Positions 8,692 to 17,787 are shown, counted from the first letter of the stretch. The stretch: 64,000 bases of DNA from Solimonas sp036405815 (GCA_036405815.1 DASWWX010000054.1:1-64000), one strand, 5' to 3'. Notes: generated from the letters alone by a model not told the origin. Numbers and translations: made by a program.

Positions 8692-10252
8692 GCACGCCGT
8701 TCCGGTCGCGGCGCGCGCCGCGATGGTGGCGCCGCGTCAGCGCGGCCAGCGACAGCAGGGCGAGCCATAGCGGCGAGGTCGCGCCGCTGCTGCTGCCGTT
8801 GCCCTCGTCGGGGCCATCACCCTTGGCTTCGTCCTCGGCGCGGGTCTCGCCGTCGAATGCGCGCTGCGCCGGGCCGGGGCCACTGAACACGACTTTCTTC
8901 GCATCCCAGGGATCGCTGCCCCAGCCGCGTTCGATGATGCGCACCTCGTCGCCTTCGACCTCGATGTAGGCGTAGGAGACATTGTCGTCCTCATTGGATT
9001 CGATCACGTGATCGAATTCATCGACCAGCGAGCGCACCACGTAGCGGCCGTTGATCTGGCCGTCGAACTCCACGTACATGCCCGGCCGCTGCCAGCGATA
9101 GACGTCGCCCCAGCCGACCGAGAGGCCGAGCACGCCGTCGATCGGCGAGGTGCAGTTGCCCAGCGGCTCGTCGCCGCCCGGCTTGGCGCTGCCCTGATCG
9201 AAGCGGCTCCAGTCGGCGAACAGCTGATCGGCCGGGCAGAAGCCGGACTTGGTGCCGTCGCCGACGCGTTCCAGCGTGCCCACCGCATCCATCACCTTGT
9301 AGAGCTGGAAGCTCAGCACGTAGTCGTCGTGGAAATGCGCATGCACCGGATGGAAGCTGTAGGTGCCGGCCTGCCGCGTTTCGGTGCTGCCGTCGCTGTA
9401 ATAGATCACCTGGTCCATCGGACCCACGACGATGCGCGACAGCAGTTCGGTCGGCTGCAGGTGCGCGGTGCCGGCGACGAGGTCGTCGAGCAGGCGGAAG
9501 CGCATGTCGTAGATGCCGGGGCCGAGGTTCATCGGGCCGGAGGTGAAGCGCAGGCAATGCCGCGCCGCACCGCCGCCGAGGATCGCCGGTGCCATTTCGT
9601 CGGCGGTGCAGGACAAGGGGCTGATGCCGAGCAGCGTCAGCGGCGGATTGACGGTGTCCGGTGGGTAGACGCCGTTGAGTGGATTGGCGGGTGCGACGAA
9701 GCCGAATTCGTATGGTGGCACCGTGCGCAGGTTCGGCAGCAGGGGCGTGCGTTCGGCGCTCTTCGGCAGATCCTCGGGCAGCGAGGATTCGAGCTTGGCG
9801 CGCAGCCGGAACGAGGCGTTGCTGACGTTGCTGGGGCGCACGCGCACTGTCCAGGTGCCGGGGGGCGGGTCGATCACGAAGGCTTCGGTGTTGAACTGGT
9901 TGCTGTTCTCGGCCGAGGCGACCAGTGCGCCGCTGGGGTCGATCAGCTCGACGACGAAGCTGTCGCTGCGCGAGGGCGTATCGAGGCCCACCCGCAGGCG
10001 TCGACCGCCGTTGGCCAGTTCCAGCGGCCAGCTCGGACAGGGGCCGAGCGTGCCGCACATCGGCGCACTGGGCACGCGCGTGGTGGCGATGCTGCCGCCG
10101 TCCCAGAAGGTGCTGCTGTCCAGTTTCAGCAGCGCGGCCGGCGCGGCGGTATCGGCCTTGGGTGCATGCGCATGCGCGTGCGGGGACGCACAGCCGATGA
10201 GCAACAGCAGGCCGCTGACCGCGGCACGACGCGATGACAAGACCGTCGACAT
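8663..10252 (-). CDS. Lysyl-oxidase-like lipoprotein with C-terminal sorting-like tail
   Basis: 529 residues. The N terminus is a signal peptide with lipobox LIGC (Cys21) and a His/Ala-rich linker (HAHAHA). Residues 85-155 look like a PPC-type beta domain. Residues about 240-430 match lysyl oxidases: HPVHAHFH (copper ligands His304, His306, His308), GTKSGFC with Lys335, GWGDVY with Tyr385, and VIESNEDDN. Lys335 and Tyr385 align with the two residues that form the lysine tyrosylquinone cofactor in animal enzymes, so it may be an active amine oxidase. The C terminus has a Gly/Ser patch (GNGSSSG), a hydrophobic stretch (PLWLALLSLAAL) and an Arg cluster, like GlyGly-CTERM/MYXO-CTERM tails. The tail assignment is by pattern only. 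Confidence 0.8.
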   Translation of the reverse strand: MSTVLSSRRAAVSGLLLLIGCASPHAHAHAPKADTAAPAALLKLDSSTFWDGGSIATTRVPSAPMCGTLGPCPSWPLELANGGRRLRVGLDTPSRSDSFVVELIDPSGALVASAENSNQFNTEAFVIDPPPGTWTVRVRPSNVSNASFRLRAKLESSLPEDLPKSAERTPLLPNLRTVPPYEFGFVAPANPLNGVYPPDTVNPPLTLLGISPLSCTADEMAPAILGGGAARHCLRFTSGPMNLGPGIYDMRFRLLDDLVAGTAHLQPTELLSRIVVGPMDQVIYYSDGSTETRQAGTYSFHPVHAHFHDDYVLSFQLYKVMDAVGTLERVGDGTKSGFCPADQLFADWSRFDQGSAKPGGDEPLGNCTSPIDGVLGLSVGWGDVYRWQRPGMYVEFDGQINGRYVVRSLVDEFDHVIESNEDDNVSYAYIEVEGDEVRIIERGWGSDPWDAKKVVFSGPGPAQRAFDGETRAEDEAKGDGPDEGNGSSSGATSPLWLALLSLAALTRRHHRGARRDRNGVPTDSAASGR

Positions 10253-10288
10253 GAAGCCCCCGATGACGATGTCGGGTGCCCGGGAGCG

Positions 10289-10310
10289 GGACCCGTGGGA
10301 TCACGGGTCC
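10289..10310 (-). terminator. 9-bp perfect hairpin between two co-directional genes
   Basis: GGACCCGTG (10289-10297) and CACGGGTCC (10302-10310) with a 4-nt loop lie between the stop of the esterase gene (10342) and the start of the lysyl-oxidase-like gene (10252). No T tract follows on the minus strand, so termination would be partial at best. Confidence 0.35.
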
Positions 10311-10341
10311 GCAATAGCTGTGCCAGCCTGAAGGCCGGCGG

Positions 10342-12624
10342 CTACGGATAGGTCAGCGTGCGATCGCAGCCCGCCAGGTGCACCTGCACGGGGGTATCGG
10401 TGAGCGCTTCGACCGTGGCACCGCAGTCGAGACGCGCGCGTGCGGGATGGATGGTCAGCTCCGCGATGTTCTGCAGGTTCAGTTGCAGATGGTTGCACGT
10501 CGGCGCGGCCGCTGCCGTGCTCCAGTCGCGCGACTGGCTCGTGTAGGCGATGGCAGGCAGCGTGCCGCCGCGCAATACGCCCACGCCGTAGCGCGTGTCT
10601 GCCACGAGCGCATCGTCGATGCCGAAGCCGGCGGAACGCGCATCGACGAGGCCGCGCGCGCCCTGCGGATCCTGCAGCCGGATGCCGGAAATCCAGTAGG
10701 CGTGATCGGCGACGACGCCGACCGCCGGATAGTCCTTCTGCGGATCGACGGCGAGACGGATGCGCGGCGGATCGCGATCGACGCGCGCGTCACCCAGGAA
10801 ATCGATGGCGGGACCGTATTCGTCGTTGCCGGCGAACGTCAGGTGCTCACCCGGCGCAAAGGTATCGAAGCGGTAGCGGTAGCCGAGCCGGTCCAACTCG
10901 AGGGCCTGATAGAGCGTGCCGGAGTAAGGCACGAGTTCGTCGGTTGCCATGACCCACATCAGGATCGGCACGTTGTAGAGCGAGGGCAGGGTTTCGTAAG
11001 TGTTGCTGCCGGCGCCGGGGCTCGGCTGCAAGGGCGGTGCCCAGATGCCGACCGCCGGCGGGCCGACGACGGTGTGGACCTTGGCGAACAGGTCGGGATA
11101 GCGGGTGGCCAGTCGGAAGCTGCCGTATCCGCCCATCGAGTAGCCACTGATGACCGTGTAGTCCGGATGCAGCGGATAGTGGCGGGCCACGTCCGCCCAC
11201 ACTTCGAAGACATCCGCTTCCGCAGTCTCCACGTACCAGCCATTCGGTCCGCGGCCCGCGGGGGTGGCGACCAGATGGCCGCGCCCCCGGTCGCCGAGAC
11301 CTTGCTGGTGACGGCTGCCCAGATACTGGTTGTAGTTGGCGGCGAGCGCGTGCAGCAGCAAGGTGAAGCCGTAGCCGTCGCTGGGTGCGGCCTTGGCGGG
11401 CACATAAAGCGCATAGGGCTGCAGCTGGCCGACGAGGATGCCGATGCAACCGCTGGCATCGCCGCAGGTGGCGGCATAGTCGATGCCCTGGCCGGCCGCG
11501 AAGCGGCTGGCGAGGATGCGGTTCATCGGCCCGGATTGCGGCACGCCGCCGGGCTGGCCGGGCATGTCGTCGTCGATGCCGTCAGCGAGCTTGCCGAAGT
11601 CGACCTCGGCGGCGAAGGCATCGAAATCGCCGTCAGCCAGCGCGCGCGCCTGCGCCTGATCGCGCCACCACGACGGGATCAGCACCTCCGGTACGCCGAG
11701 CAGCAGCGCCACGTCGGGCAGCGTCTCGTTGTAGCGAAATCCGAGATTGAAGAAGGCCGCGGGATTCGGCAGCAGGCCGGCACCGCCCGGCGCATCGGTG
11801 CTCGCGGTCGTGCCGGGCACGAGGTAGCGCTGCGCGGCGCGATCCCAGAGGCCGGCGCCGAGCGTCAGGCGCATGCGCTCGCGCTGCGGATGCCAGGCGG
11901 CGTGCGCGACCTGCACCTCGATCTGCCGGCGCAGCAGGTCCACGCTGACGCGGGGCGCCGGTTCGAGCACGCGGTCGTCGTTCAGATCGCGCAGTTCCGC
12001 GGTATTGCCGTGCACCGTCAGCGCCCAGCGTGCCCGGCCTTGCATGTTGGCGCCGTGCGGCATCGCGCCGACACTGCCGCGATCGCCGAGGCCCAGCGTC
12101 AGTGCCACGCGTTCGGCGTCCTGCAGCGTGTTGAGCGTGAAGCGGAACGCAGTGGCATCGGCGAGCGCACGCACGCGGAATTCGACGAGGTCCGCGGCGT
12201 TGTGGGCGTAGATCGGGTCCTGCGGGTAGGTATAGGTGCCGGCCGTGCGCGAGAAGAGGTTGTCGCTGATATCCACGGTGCTGCGTGGATCGGTCAGGTC
12301 GGGCAGCACGCCGTTGGCGCCGTGGTCGTCGTACAGAAAATCCTGGTACAGGAATTCGCCGCGACGATACGCCGAGGCGCCGGAGATCAGGATCGGCGGC
12401 GCCTGCCAAACACCGGTGTTCTCCAGCTGTGGTGCGGGCGGCGGCGGTGCGTACAGGATGTCCGGGCCCGGTCGGGGCGCCGGCCCTGTGTACAGCGATG
12501 CGTGAGAAGTGGCGGGCCCGTCATCGGGTGGCGCGGGCGGAGTGCCGATCGGTGTGCTGCTGCCGCAGGCTTGCAGCAACCCGGCGAGCACCAGCCCGCC
12601 TGCACGCAGGACATGCTTTGCCAT
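10342..12624 (-). CDS. Large lipoprotein esterase/peptidase, alpha/beta hydrolase
   Basis: 760 residues. The ATG at 12624 sits 8 nt after GGAGGAG; a GTG at 12639 overlaps that site and is less likely. The signal peptide ends in lipobox LQAC (Cys20). The first 350 or so residues form an unrecognised beta-rich region with a Pro-rich linker at its start (APPPPAPQ). The C-terminal half is an alpha/beta hydrolase: SGYSMGGYGS with nucleophile Ser496, an ATDELVPY acid region, and FAPGEHLTF supplying the His. The layout resembles prolyl-oligopeptidase-like or feruloyl-type esterases in which the catalytic domain is preceded by a beta domain. The substrate is unknown. It is likely upstream of, and co-transcribed with, the lysyl-oxidase-like gene. 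Confidence 0.75.
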   Translation of the reverse strand: MAKHVLRAGGLVLAGLLQACGSSTPIGTPPAPPDDGPATSHASLYTGPAPRPGPDILYAPPPPAPQLENTGVWQAPPILISGASAYRRGEFLYQDFLYDDHGANGVLPDLTDPRSTVDISDNLFSRTAGTYTYPQDPIYAHNAADLVEFRVRALADATAFRFTLNTLQDAERVALTLGLGDRGSVGAMPHGANMQGRARWALTVHGNTAELRDLNDDRVLEPAPRVSVDLLRRQIEVQVAHAAWHPQRERMRLTLGAGLWDRAAQRYLVPGTTASTDAPGGAGLLPNPAAFFNLGFRYNETLPDVALLLGVPEVLIPSWWRDQAQARALADGDFDAFAAEVDFGKLADGIDDDMPGQPGGVPQSGPMNRILASRFAAGQGIDYAATCGDASGCIGILVGQLQPYALYVPAKAAPSDGYGFTLLLHALAANYNQYLGSRHQQGLGDRGRGHLVATPAGRGPNGWYVETAEADVFEVWADVARHYPLHPDYTVISGYSMGGYGSFRLATRYPDLFAKVHTVVGPPAVGIWAPPLQPSPGAGSNTYETLPSLYNVPILMWVMATDELVPYSGTLYQALELDRLGYRYRFDTFAPGEHLTFAGNDEYGPAIDFLGDARVDRDPPRIRLAVDPQKDYPAVGVVADHAYWISGIRLQDPQGARGLVDARSAGFGIDDALVADTRYGVGVLRGGTLPAIAYTSQSRDWSTAAAAPTCNHLQLNLQNIAELTIHPARARLDCGATVEALTDTPVQVHLAGCDRTLTYP

Positions 12625-12723
12625 GACACGCTCCTCCACCGCTTATCGTTATGAACCGCGATCGTGCTCGATCGCTGGTGGTCCCGCCCCTGTGCGGGGC
12701 GGGATGCTGCGCCGCAGGGCCGT

Positions 12724-13704
12724 TCAGCCGCGCGGTCTGACCACGAGTTTGCCGGAAACCTTGCGATCCATCAGCGCGCGGATCGCAGTTGCGCCGTCGT
12801 CGAGCGCGTAGGTGCCGGCGATGCGCGGCTTGAGCTTGCCCTCCTTGAGCCAGCCGAACAGCGCGCGCAGATCCATGATGTTGTTCATCGGCTCGCGCTT
12901 GGCGTAATCGCCCCAGAACACGCCGACGATGGAGGCGCCCTTGAGCAGCGCGAGGTTGAGCGGGACTTTCGGGATCTCGCCGTTGGCGAAGCCGATGACC
13001 AGGAAGCGGCCGCGCCAGGCGATGCTGCGCAGTGCCGGTTCGGAGTAGGGGCCGCCGACCGGGTCGTAGATCACGTTGGCGCCCTTGCCGCTGCTCAGCG
13101 CCTTGATGCGGTCCTTGAGGTCTTCACTGCTGTAGTTGATGACCTCGTCGGCACCATGCTGCTTGCAGACCTCCAGCTTCTCGGCGCTGGAAGCGGCGGC
13201 AATCACTTTGGCGCCCAGCGCCTTGCCGATCTCGATCGCGGCCAGGCCCACGCCGCCGGACGCGCCCAGCACCAGCAGCGTCTCGCCGGACTTCAGCGCC
13301 GCGCGATCCTTCAGCGCGTGGTAGGAGGTCGCGTAGGTCATCACGAACGCCGAGGCGGTATCGAAGTCCATGCCCTCGGGCATCGGCATCACCTGCAGCG
13401 GATCGGCGGCGACCTGCTCGGCGAACGCGCCCCAGCCGGTGAAGGCGATGACCTTGTCGCCGGCCTTCACGGTCTTGACCTTGGCGCCGACACTGTTGAC
13501 GACGCCCGCGCATTCGCCGCCCGGCGAGAACGGCAGTTCCGGCTTGAACTGATACAGGCCCTGCACGATCAGCGTGTCGGGGAAATTGACCGACGCGGCG
13601 TGCACGTCGATGACGACCTGGTTCTCGCCCGGCACCAGATCGGGCAGGGTTTCCAGCGCGAGCGTTTCAGGCGGACCGAACTGTTTGCAGAGCAGGGCTT
13701 TCAT
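12724..13704 (-). CDS. NADPH:quinone oxidoreductase family, zinc-free MDR
   Basis: A 326-residue medium-chain reductase/dehydrogenase of the quinone oxidoreductase type, which passes hydride from NADPH to quinones or enones. Seen: ASVNFPDTLIVQGLYQ near residues 38-53; GGECAGVV; and the dinucleotide motif LGASGGVGLAAIEIG near 146-160. The Cys/His ligands of the zinc alcohol dehydrogenases are absent, as expected for this branch. GAAGGAA precedes the ATG. It begins the stretch 12724-15190 of three minus-strand genes with gaps of 37 bp or less (histidine phosphatase, SDR, this gene), which look like one operon. Confidence 0.88.
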   Translation of the reverse strand: MKALLCKQFGPPETLALETLPDLVPGENQVVIDVHAASVNFPDTLIVQGLYQFKPELPFSPGGECAGVVNSVGAKVKTVKAGDKVIAFTGWGAFAEQVAADPLQVMPMPEGMDFDTASAFVMTYATSYHALKDRAALKSGETLLVLGASGGVGLAAIEIGKALGAKVIAAASSAEKLEVCKQHGADEVINYSSEDLKDRIKALSSGKGANVIYDPVGGPYSEPALRSIAWRGRFLVIGFANGEIPKVPLNLALLKGASIVGVFWGDYAKREPMNNIMDLRALFGWLKEGKLKPRIAGTYALDDGATAIRALMDRKVSGKLVVRPRG

Positions 13705-13741
13705 TGAAGGGTTCCTTCGTGCGGATTCTGGGGGTGGGCGC

Positions 13742-14488
13742 TCAGCCCATCTTCGAGACCATCGACAGCGGCAGCACGCGCATCAGGAAACCGAGCGGGG
13801 CCCACGGCCAGGACGGCACGCAGGCGCTGGCCGGTTCCTTGTCGATGGCTTTGACCAGCAGACGGCAGCCGGTTTCGGTGTCGATCATGAACGGCGTCTT
13901 CTTCACCTTCTCGTTGATCTCCGAACGGATGTAGCCCGGATAGATCGTCGTGACCTTGATCGGCTTGTTCATCATGTCGGCGCGGATGCCTTCGGTCAGC
14001 GCGGCGACGCCGGCCTTGGTCGCGGCGTAGGTGGTGAGGTTGCGCGGCATGCCGCGCATCGCGCTCATCGACGAGATCATCACCAGGTGACCGGCGTTCT
14101 GCGCGCGGAAAATCTCCATGGCCGCTTCGCACTGCGCCAGCGCTGCGACGAAGTTGGTCTCGGCGGTCTGACGGTTGGCCCAGAAGTAGCCGGTGCCGAC
14201 CGGCTGGCCCTTGCCCATGCCGGCGTTGACGAGGACGCGGTCGAGCGTGCCGAAGTCGTCGCGGAACGCGCGGAACACTTCGAACACCTGGTCGTAGTTG
14301 GTCACGTCCAGCGCGCGCACCGAGATCTGGATGCCGGGATGCGCGGCTTCCAGTTCGGCCTTGAGTTCGGAGAGGCGATCGGTGCGGCGCGCGCACAGCG
14401 CGAGGTTGTGGCCGTTCTTGGCGAACTCGCGGGCCATGCCGCGGCCGAGGCCGGAACTCGCGCCGGTGATGAGGATGGTCTTGCGCAT
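13742..14488 (-). CDS. Short-chain dehydrogenase/reductase
   Basis: 248 residues of the classical SDR fold. Seen: cofactor motif TGASSGLG (8-15); Arg residues after beta-2 (CARRTDR), which favour NADP(H); NAG at 88-90; catalytic Ser140/Ser142 region, Tyr154 and Lys158 in YAATK. The C-terminal 40 residues (ASACVPSWPWAPLGFLMRVL) are hydrophobic and may contact the membrane. This layout is common in proteobacterial SDRs linked to fatty-acid or steroid-like substrates; the substrate cannot be read from the sequence. It lies 9 bp downstream of the phosphatase gene and 37 bp upstream of the quinone oxidoreductase gene. Confidence 0.87.
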   Translation of the reverse strand: MRKTILITGASSGLGRGMAREFAKNGHNLALCARRTDRLSELKAELEAAHPGIQISVRALDVTNYDQVFEVFRAFRDDFGTLDRVLVNAGMGKGQPVGTGYFWANRQTAETNFVAALAQCEAAMEIFRAQNAGHLVMISSMSAMRGMPRNLTTYAATKAGVAALTEGIRADMMNKPIKVTTIYPGYIRSEINEKVKKTPFMIDTETGCRLLVKAIDKEPASACVPSWPWAPLGFLMRVLPLSMVSKMG

Positions 14489-14497
14489 GGATGAATC

Positions 14498-15190
14498 CTA
14501 ACGGTAGGTGATGAGTCGGGCTTGCGCGCCTTCGAAACAGGCGTGCTCGTTGACCGAGCTGACGTAGACGCCGCGGTCGCTGTAGATGAGTTTGGTGATG
14601 CCGCAGTTGGCCAGCGTCCAGTTCAGACGGAAGGCGCGGTCGTCCGGCAGTTGCATCAGGTGCTGCACGACCGCGGTGATCGGTCCGCCCGAGGTGAACA
14701 CCAGCGCGGTCTGCGACTTGCCGAGACGTTGACGCAGCCGCGTCAGCGCGTCCTCGACGCGGGCGCGGAACGCGGTCCAGCTTTCCGGATAGTCGGCTTC
14801 GTGTTCGCCGCCGACCCAGCGCGCGATCGCACGCTCGAAGATTTCCTGAAAGGCGCGACGCGGATTTTCGAGCGTGGACAGATCGGCCTTCATCGCCTGC
14901 TTGTCGGCCCAACTCGGCCGGTAGGCATTGACCACGGCTTCATGGTCGTACTCGGCCCAGCCGGCGTCGTCTTCCCACAATGCCTCGCGATCCATTGCGC
15001 GCAGGCAGTTGTCCGCCGTTTCGCGATGGCGGCGCATGCCGCCGCAGATCACCAGATCGTGTTTTAGCACGCGCGTGCGCAGGCTGGCGCCGAGCACGCG
15101 GCCCTGTTCGTGGCCGAGTTCGGAGAGCTTGTCGTAATCGGCGGCGCCGAAGGACGCTTGGCCGTGACGGATGAGATAGATCGCGCCCAT
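14498..15190 (-). CDS. Histidine phosphatase family protein
   Basis: 230 residues of the phosphoglycerate-mutase-like phosphatase superfamily. The catalytic RHG is at residues 8-10 (LIRHGQASFG), the second Arg lies in GGMRRHRETA, and the late catalytic region is FTSGGPITAVVQHLM, although the usual His of the GH pair is replaced there by Gly-Gly. The ATG at 15190 places RHG at its normal distance; upstream in-frame starts would add a long unrelated leader. The family covers small-molecule and protein phosphatases, and the target is unknown. It is the first gene of the phosphatase-SDR-oxidoreductase unit and is divergent from the epoxide hydrolase gene at 15411. Confidence 0.8.
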   Translation of the reverse strand: MGAIYLIRHGQASFGAADYDKLSELGHEQGRVLGASLRTRVLKHDLVICGGMRRHRETADNCLRAMDREALWEDDAGWAEYDHEAVVNAYRPSWADKQAMKADLSTLENPRRAFQEIFERAIARWVGGEHEADYPESWTAFRARVEDALTRLRQRLGKSQTALVFTSGGPITAVVQHLMQLPDDRAFRLNWTLANCGITKLIYSDRGVYVSSVNEHACFEGAQARLITYR

Positions 15191-15410
15191 GTCGTGGTCG
15201 TTGGAACGGCGGCCGGTGAACGAGGCGGCATTGTGCGCGCCGTGGTCGTATCCGGGAAATGAGGCGGGATGATAGCCGCCCATCAATGCGGTGCATGATG
15301 CCGTCGCGATGAGCGCACACATCGCGCCCCGGCGCGACGCTGCGGCCAATCCGCGCCGCGCAGTGATCGGCGATGCTTGGCTTCGCATCCCCTGATCCGG
15401 AGACGTACCG

Positions 15411-16223
15411 ATGGCGTTTTCCAGCCGCAGCCTGCAGGTCAACGGCCTGCGCTTCCACGTCGTCGACGAGGGTCGGGGGGCGCCGGTGCTGCTGATCCAC
15501 GGCTTTCCCGATACGCATGCGGTCTGGCGCCACCAGATTCCGGCGCTGGTGGCGGCCGGCTATCGCGTCATCGCGCCGGACGTGCGCGGGCATGGCCAGA
15601 CCGATATTCCGGCGCGGGTGGCCGATTTCGCGCTGGAGCAGCAGGTTGCCGACATGATCGGCATCCTGGATGCGCTCGACATCCGTGAGCCGGTGCGTCT
15701 GGTTGGTCACGATCTTGGAGCCATCACCGCCTGGCTGCTGGCCGGGCGATACCCGCAGCGCTTCGCGCGCATGGCGGCGCTGACGGTCGGTCATCCGAAC
15801 GCGTATGCGACCAGCGTTCAGCAGATTCTCAAGGGTTGGTACGCGCTGATGTTCCAGCTGCGTGGTGTTGCCGAGTTCCTGCTGCGGGCCGGCGACTGGG
15901 CGGCGTTCCGGCGCTTTGCTGCGCACCCCGAGGTCGAGCACTGGATTGCGGACCTGTCGCGACCGGGCCGGCTCAGTGCGGCGATGGGCTGGTATCGCGC
16001 CAACCTGCGGTCGATGCTGGGCTCGACGTTCCCCGCGGTGTCGATCCCGGTCATGGGCGTGTACGCAACGCGCGATATCGCGCTGACCGAGAAGCAGATG
16101 ACGGCCTCGCAGGGCTACGTCGAGGGTCCGTGGCGCTACGAACGGATCAAGGCCAGCCACTGGCTGCAGCTCGACCGGCCCGAGGAGATCAACCGCTTGC
16201 TGAAGGACTGGTTCGGCGCCTAA
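15411..16223 (+). CDS. Epoxide hydrolase/haloalkane dehalogenase-type hydrolase
   Basis: A 270-residue alpha/beta hydrolase with the Asp-nucleophile signature. Seen: HGFPDTHAVWRHQIP (oxyanion side, residues 30-44), RGHGQTD, and VGHDLGA with nucleophile Asp101. A later acid lies in YATRDIALTE and the base His in KASHWLQLD. The Asp nucleophile separates it from Ser esterases and fits epoxide hydrolases or dehalogenases. The short cap has Trp and Tyr residues (GWYALMFQL, GWYRANLR), and Tyr residues in the cap are typical of epoxide hydrolases. CGGAGACG lies about 6 nt before the ATG. Expected role: cytosolic hydrolysis of an epoxide or halide, substrate unknown. Confidence 0.82.
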   Translation: MAFSSRSLQVNGLRFHVVDEGRGAPVLLIHGFPDTHAVWRHQIPALVAAGYRVIAPDVRGHGQTDIPARVADFALEQQVADMIGILDALDIREPVRLVGHDLGAITAWLLAGRYPQRFARMAALTVGHPNAYATSVQQILKGWYALMFQLRGVAEFLLRAGDWAAFRRFAAHPEVEHWIADLSRPGRLSAAMGWYRANLRSMLGSTFPAVSIPVMGVYATRDIALTEKQMTASQGYVEGPWRYERIKASHWLQLDRPEEINRLLKDWFGA

Positions 16224-16278
16224 GGACTGTTATCGCTAACGACCGCGAGGGCGTTATCAGGCCCGAGTGGTGCGGGGT

Positions 16279-16944
16279 TCAGCGCGCGGCGCCGTTGAGC
16301 TTGCGTGGGCCGATGCGGATCAGCTTGGTCTGCGCGCCCATGGCATCGACGCCGTCGATGAACAGGCGCGTGACGAAGCGCGCGGTTTCCTCGGGCTTGC
16401 GGCGCGGTTCCTCCACGACGAGGCGGCACAGCTCGTAACCGGCGCCGAAGGAGATCGCGGTCAGCGCGTCGACATCCACCTCCGGGAACACGCCGCGGGC
16501 GATCGCCTCGCGCAGGTCGTTGCGCAGCGAGTACATCAGCAGGCCGAAGATGTTGTCGTTGTACAGCGAGCGCAGCACCGGCTCGTTGCGGAACATCAAC
16601 GCGAAGAAGTCCGGATCGGCGCGCACTTCCTTCAGCGACGTCAGGTAGGACTCGTAGAAGAACGCCTCGACGGTGCGTGCGTTCTCGCGCGCGGCGTGGA
16701 TGCGCTTCTGCAGCGAACCGAGCCGCGATTCCACCAGCGCCCGGAACACCGACTCCTTGTCCGGGAAGTAGTTGTAGAACGTGCCAGCCGCCAGGCCCGA
16801 CAGACGGATCACGTCACGGATCGTGACGCTCTCGTAGCCCATCTCCAAAAAGCAGCGACGCGCCGCTTCCAGGATCGCCGCACGGTTGGCTTCCTTGTTG
16901 CGTTCGCGCTTGCCGAGGGGAGCGTCGGTGTGCATGGCGCGCAT
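16279..16944 (-). CDS. TetR/AcrR family transcriptional regulator
   Basis: 221 residues from the ATG at 16944, which has AGGA about 9 nt upstream; a second ATG at 16935 is possible. The N-terminal helix-turn-helix reads AILEAARRCFLEMGYESVTI and then GLAAGTFYNYFPDKESVF, the typical TetR recognition helix and following turn. The C-terminal ligand domain is not diagnostic. It lies 66 bp downstream of an enoyl-CoA hydratase gene on the same strand, so it may control that gene and respond to an acyl-CoA or similar ligand. That last step is inference. Confidence 0.9.
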   Translation of the reverse strand: MRAMHTDAPLGKRERNKEANRAAILEAARRCFLEMGYESVTIRDVIRLSGLAAGTFYNYFPDKESVFRALVESRLGSLQKRIHAARENARTVEAFFYESYLTSLKEVRADPDFFALMFRNEPVLRSLYNDNIFGLLMYSLRNDLREAIARGVFPEVDVDALTAISFGAGYELCRLVVEEPRRKPEETARFVTRLFIDGVDAMGAQTKLIRIGPRKLNGAAR

Positions 16945-17010
16945 TATGCCGTGTCCTGGGGCAGGCCCTGGTGACCGGCGCATCGTGCGCCGGTCACCAG
17001 GGGGCGGTGT

Positions 17011-17787
17011 TCAGGCGAACTTCGAGAAATCCGGCTTGCGCTTCTGGATGAAGGCGCCGATCGCCTCGCGCGCCTCGGCGCCACGCAGCATCGCGCCGAA
17101 GTGCTCGGCCTCGTGCAGGATCACTTCGTTGACCTTGTCCTTGTCCCAGCGCTTGAGCAGCATCTTGGTCGTGCGCAGCGCCTGCGGCGGCTGCTGCGCC
17201 AGCTTCAGGGCCTTGGCGCGGGCGGTGGCCAGCACCTCGGCATCCGGCAACACGGCATTGATCAGGCGGCAATCCAGCGCCTTGGCGGCATTGAAAGGCT
17301 CGGCCAGCATCACCAGCTCGGCGGCCTGCACGTGGCCGATCATGCGCGGCAGCAGCAGCGTCGAGGCGTACTCCGGGCAGATGCCGATGTTGACGAAGGG
17401 CATGTGGAAGCGTGCGTTCTCGCCGGCGTAGGCCAGATCGACGTGGAACAGGATCGTGGTGCCGACGCCGACCGCCGGGCCGTTGATCGCGGCCACCACT
17501 GGCTTCTGCACGCGCGCCAGCGTCAGCATGAAGCGCAGTACGGGTGCGTCGCCGGTGGTGCTGGGCGGCGAATTGAGGAAATCCTGCAGATCGTTGCCGC
17601 TGCTGAAGCAGTCGGACGTGCCGGTGATCAGGATCACGCGCACGGCCGGGTCCTGATCGGCCTGATCCAGCGATTCGGCCATCGCCGTGTACATGGCCTG
17701 GGTCAGCGCATTCTTCTTGTCCGGGCGGTTCAGGCGCAGGGTGAAGACGCCGTCCTGCAGCTCGGTCTGGATATGCTCGGTGCTCAT
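17011..17787 (-). CDS. Enoyl-CoA hydratase/isomerase family protein
   Basis: 258 residues of the crotonase superfamily, acting on the double bond of enoyl-CoA in fatty-acid breakdown or a related path. Seen: RLNRPDKKNALTQAMY (CoA-binding start), the first oxyanion loop SSGNDLQDF, and the second oxyanion loop AINGPAVGVGTTILFHVDLAYA. The segment FVNIGICPEYASTLLLPRMIG keeps one acidic residue in the position used by isomerase-type members (PECI/PaaG-like), so isomerase activity is at least as likely as hydratase. The ATG at 17787 gives a normal N terminus; the ATG at 17820 lacks a ribosome site. It precedes the TetR gene. Confidence 0.87.
   Translation of the reverse strand: MSTEHIQTELQDGVFTLRLNRPDKKNALTQAMYTAMAESLDQADQDPAVRVILITGTSDCFSSGNDLQDFLNSPPSTTGDAPVLRFMLTLARVQKPVVAAINGPAVGVGTTILFHVDLAYAGENARFHMPFVNIGICPEYASTLLLPRMIGHVQAAELVMLAEPFNAAKALDCRLINAVLPDAEVLATARAKALKLAQQPPQALRTTKMLLKRWDKDKVNEVILHEAEHFGAMLRGAEAREAIGAFIQKRKPDFSKFA

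Noticed and set aside
10378..12654. A 758-codon open frame on the plus strand across the esterase gene
   Set aside because: Composition is Arg/Gly/Val-rich and no domain is seen; the minus strand has a lipobox, a ribosome site and a complete catalytic set.
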